From: Mangifera indica
Taxonomy: Eukaryota; Streptophyta; Magnoliopsida; Sapindales; Anacardiaceae
Reading direction: 5' to 3'
Length of the DNA stretch: 64,000 nucleotides
Assembly (NCBI RefSeq): GCF_011075055.1
Contig: NC_058145.1
Coordinates: 18,101,894 to 18,165,893, forward strand
Shown here: positions 63,169-64,000 of the stretch, piece after piece
Layout: the number at the start of each line of letters is the position of its first letter
Position numbering within the stretch: the stretch's first letter is position 1
Translations under genes and position numbers: made by a program
The notes under the pieces: model-generated
What the model was told of the DNA's origin: nothing
Databases searched by the model: none
Seen by the model: the letters and a program-made list of their open reading frames with translations, nothing else

Positions 63169-63971
63169 TTTCAACAAGGCCAAAGAACTATTTCCCACCC
63201 AAGGTATGCTGCAATGTCAAATGTCCCCCTTTTATCTATGATAATACCAAATAGCCACCCATTAGCAGTTAAAATTAATGGAACCTTAACCCTTTGAAAT
63301 TTTATCTCATTTTACCCCCTTAAACTTTAAAAACTAAAAATTTTCCTCAACCTAAGTTTTAAAAAATGATAGTTTCACCCTAAGGTTTCATTTTGAAATC
63401 TCCGGTGTCATCTCTGGCTCCATTTTCGGCGGCCTCTCCCTCCCGAAGCATCCTCTCCCTCCGGCGGTCTCTTTCCTTCCATTGGACGCCCAATCTGTGT
63501 CGGAAGAGCAATGGAAGATGAAGTTCTTCGTCCTCCCAGACGAAGACGAAGCTGTCATCTTCCTAGAAGAAGACCTCTAGGAAGACGACTGTCTTCCCAG
63601 ACAAAGATTAGACGTCCGAAGCCGATCAGGTATCCAAATGGGAGAAAAGAGACCGTCGGAGGGAGAAGATGTTTTAGGAGGGAGAGGCCGCCAATAATAG
63701 AGCTGGAGATTTTAAAACGAAACCCTAGGGTGAAACTGCCATTTTTTAAAACTTAGGCCGGGGGAAACTTTTAGTTTTTAAATTTATGGGGGTAAAAAGA
63801 GATTATATTTTAGTTTATTTTTAATATTATAGAAAAAATGATGATTTTACCCTTACTGCCATTAATTTTAATTGTTGATGGGTGGGCATTTGGTGTTATC
63901 ATAGATAAAGGGGGGACACTTGACATTGCAACATACCTTGGGTGGGAAATAGTCCTTCGGCCTTTCAACAA
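63169..63971. mobile_element. Palindromic Mutator-like miniature element, copy 3, with perfect 9-bp target duplication
   Basis: The 785-bp element (63178-63962) starts GGCCAAAGAACTATTTCCC and ends GGGAAATAGTCCTTCGGCC. The 9-bp TTTCAACAA occurs on both sides (63169-63177 and 63963-63971; the feature includes them). A 9-bp duplication is the mark of the Mutator superfamily. The arms share with copies 1 and 2 the CTCCCTCCCGAAGCATCCTC block and its inverse. No transposase. Confidence 0.92.
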
Positions 63972-64000
63972 CTCCCTTTTCCCATGTATAAGGCCAAAAC

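Overview
The window is nuclear DNA from a flowering plant, most likely a eudicot. The genes have many introns and plant-specific products: an abscisic acid 8'-hydroxylase, a GT77 arabinosyltransferase and SKIP31. Intergenic DNA is AT-rich, with (TA)n tracts and several classes of plant transposon. No RNA gene, CRISPR array or operon was seen. Exon borders were derived by hand from reading frame, GT/AG sites and remembered family sequences, not from transcripts.

Layout. 338-2122 (+): last two coding exons of the AP-4 epsilon adaptin. 2981-6135 (+): an eight-exon gene for a probable NNF1/EMB3006 kinetochore protein. 8601-10662 (-): CYP707A (ABA 8'-hydroxylase, seven exons), with a TATA box and an ABRE/G-box upstream. 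11414-13754: a foldback element with two opposed 20-bp repeat arrays. 14-18.7 kb: repeat-rich spacer. 18807-20673 (-): a receptor-like kinase without an ectodomain. 21421-23153: two neighbouring palindromic Mutator-like miniature elements; a third copy at 63178-63962 keeps a perfect 9-bp target duplication. 23541-31222 (+): XEG113-type extensin arabinosyltransferase (13 exons, one GC-AG intron, a young TRIM retroelement in intron 11). About 31690-32252: a decayed PPR fragment. 33138-37357 (-): ABCE/RLI2 (11 exons, 605 aa). 39450-42369 (-): F-box protein SKIP31 (nine exons). 42660-44645: a degenerate hAT-like element. 45247-46542 (-): two damaged SWIB-domain fragments. 47300-52520: a dead hAT transposon holding a solo LTR and a hAT MITE. 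About 53180-57900: a dead Ty3/gypsy element holding a second copy of the same solo LTR and an old TRIM-like LTR. 58177-62798 (-): a CIR_N/zinc-knuckle protein related to human CIR1, with an LTR-like insertion in intron 5.

The genes do not form one pathway. They are housekeeping or hormone genes in what looks like a conserved plant block: from memory, Arabidopsis relatives of RLI2, CYP707A1 and EMB3006 lie together on chromosome 4, CYP707A3 with SKIP31 on chromosome 5, and XEG113 next to a SWIB gene on chromosome 2. The clearest unusual structures are the 2.3-kb foldback element, the palindromic Mutator-like family and the nested transposons at 47-58 kb. I did not find convincing evidence for a wholly new biochemical system.
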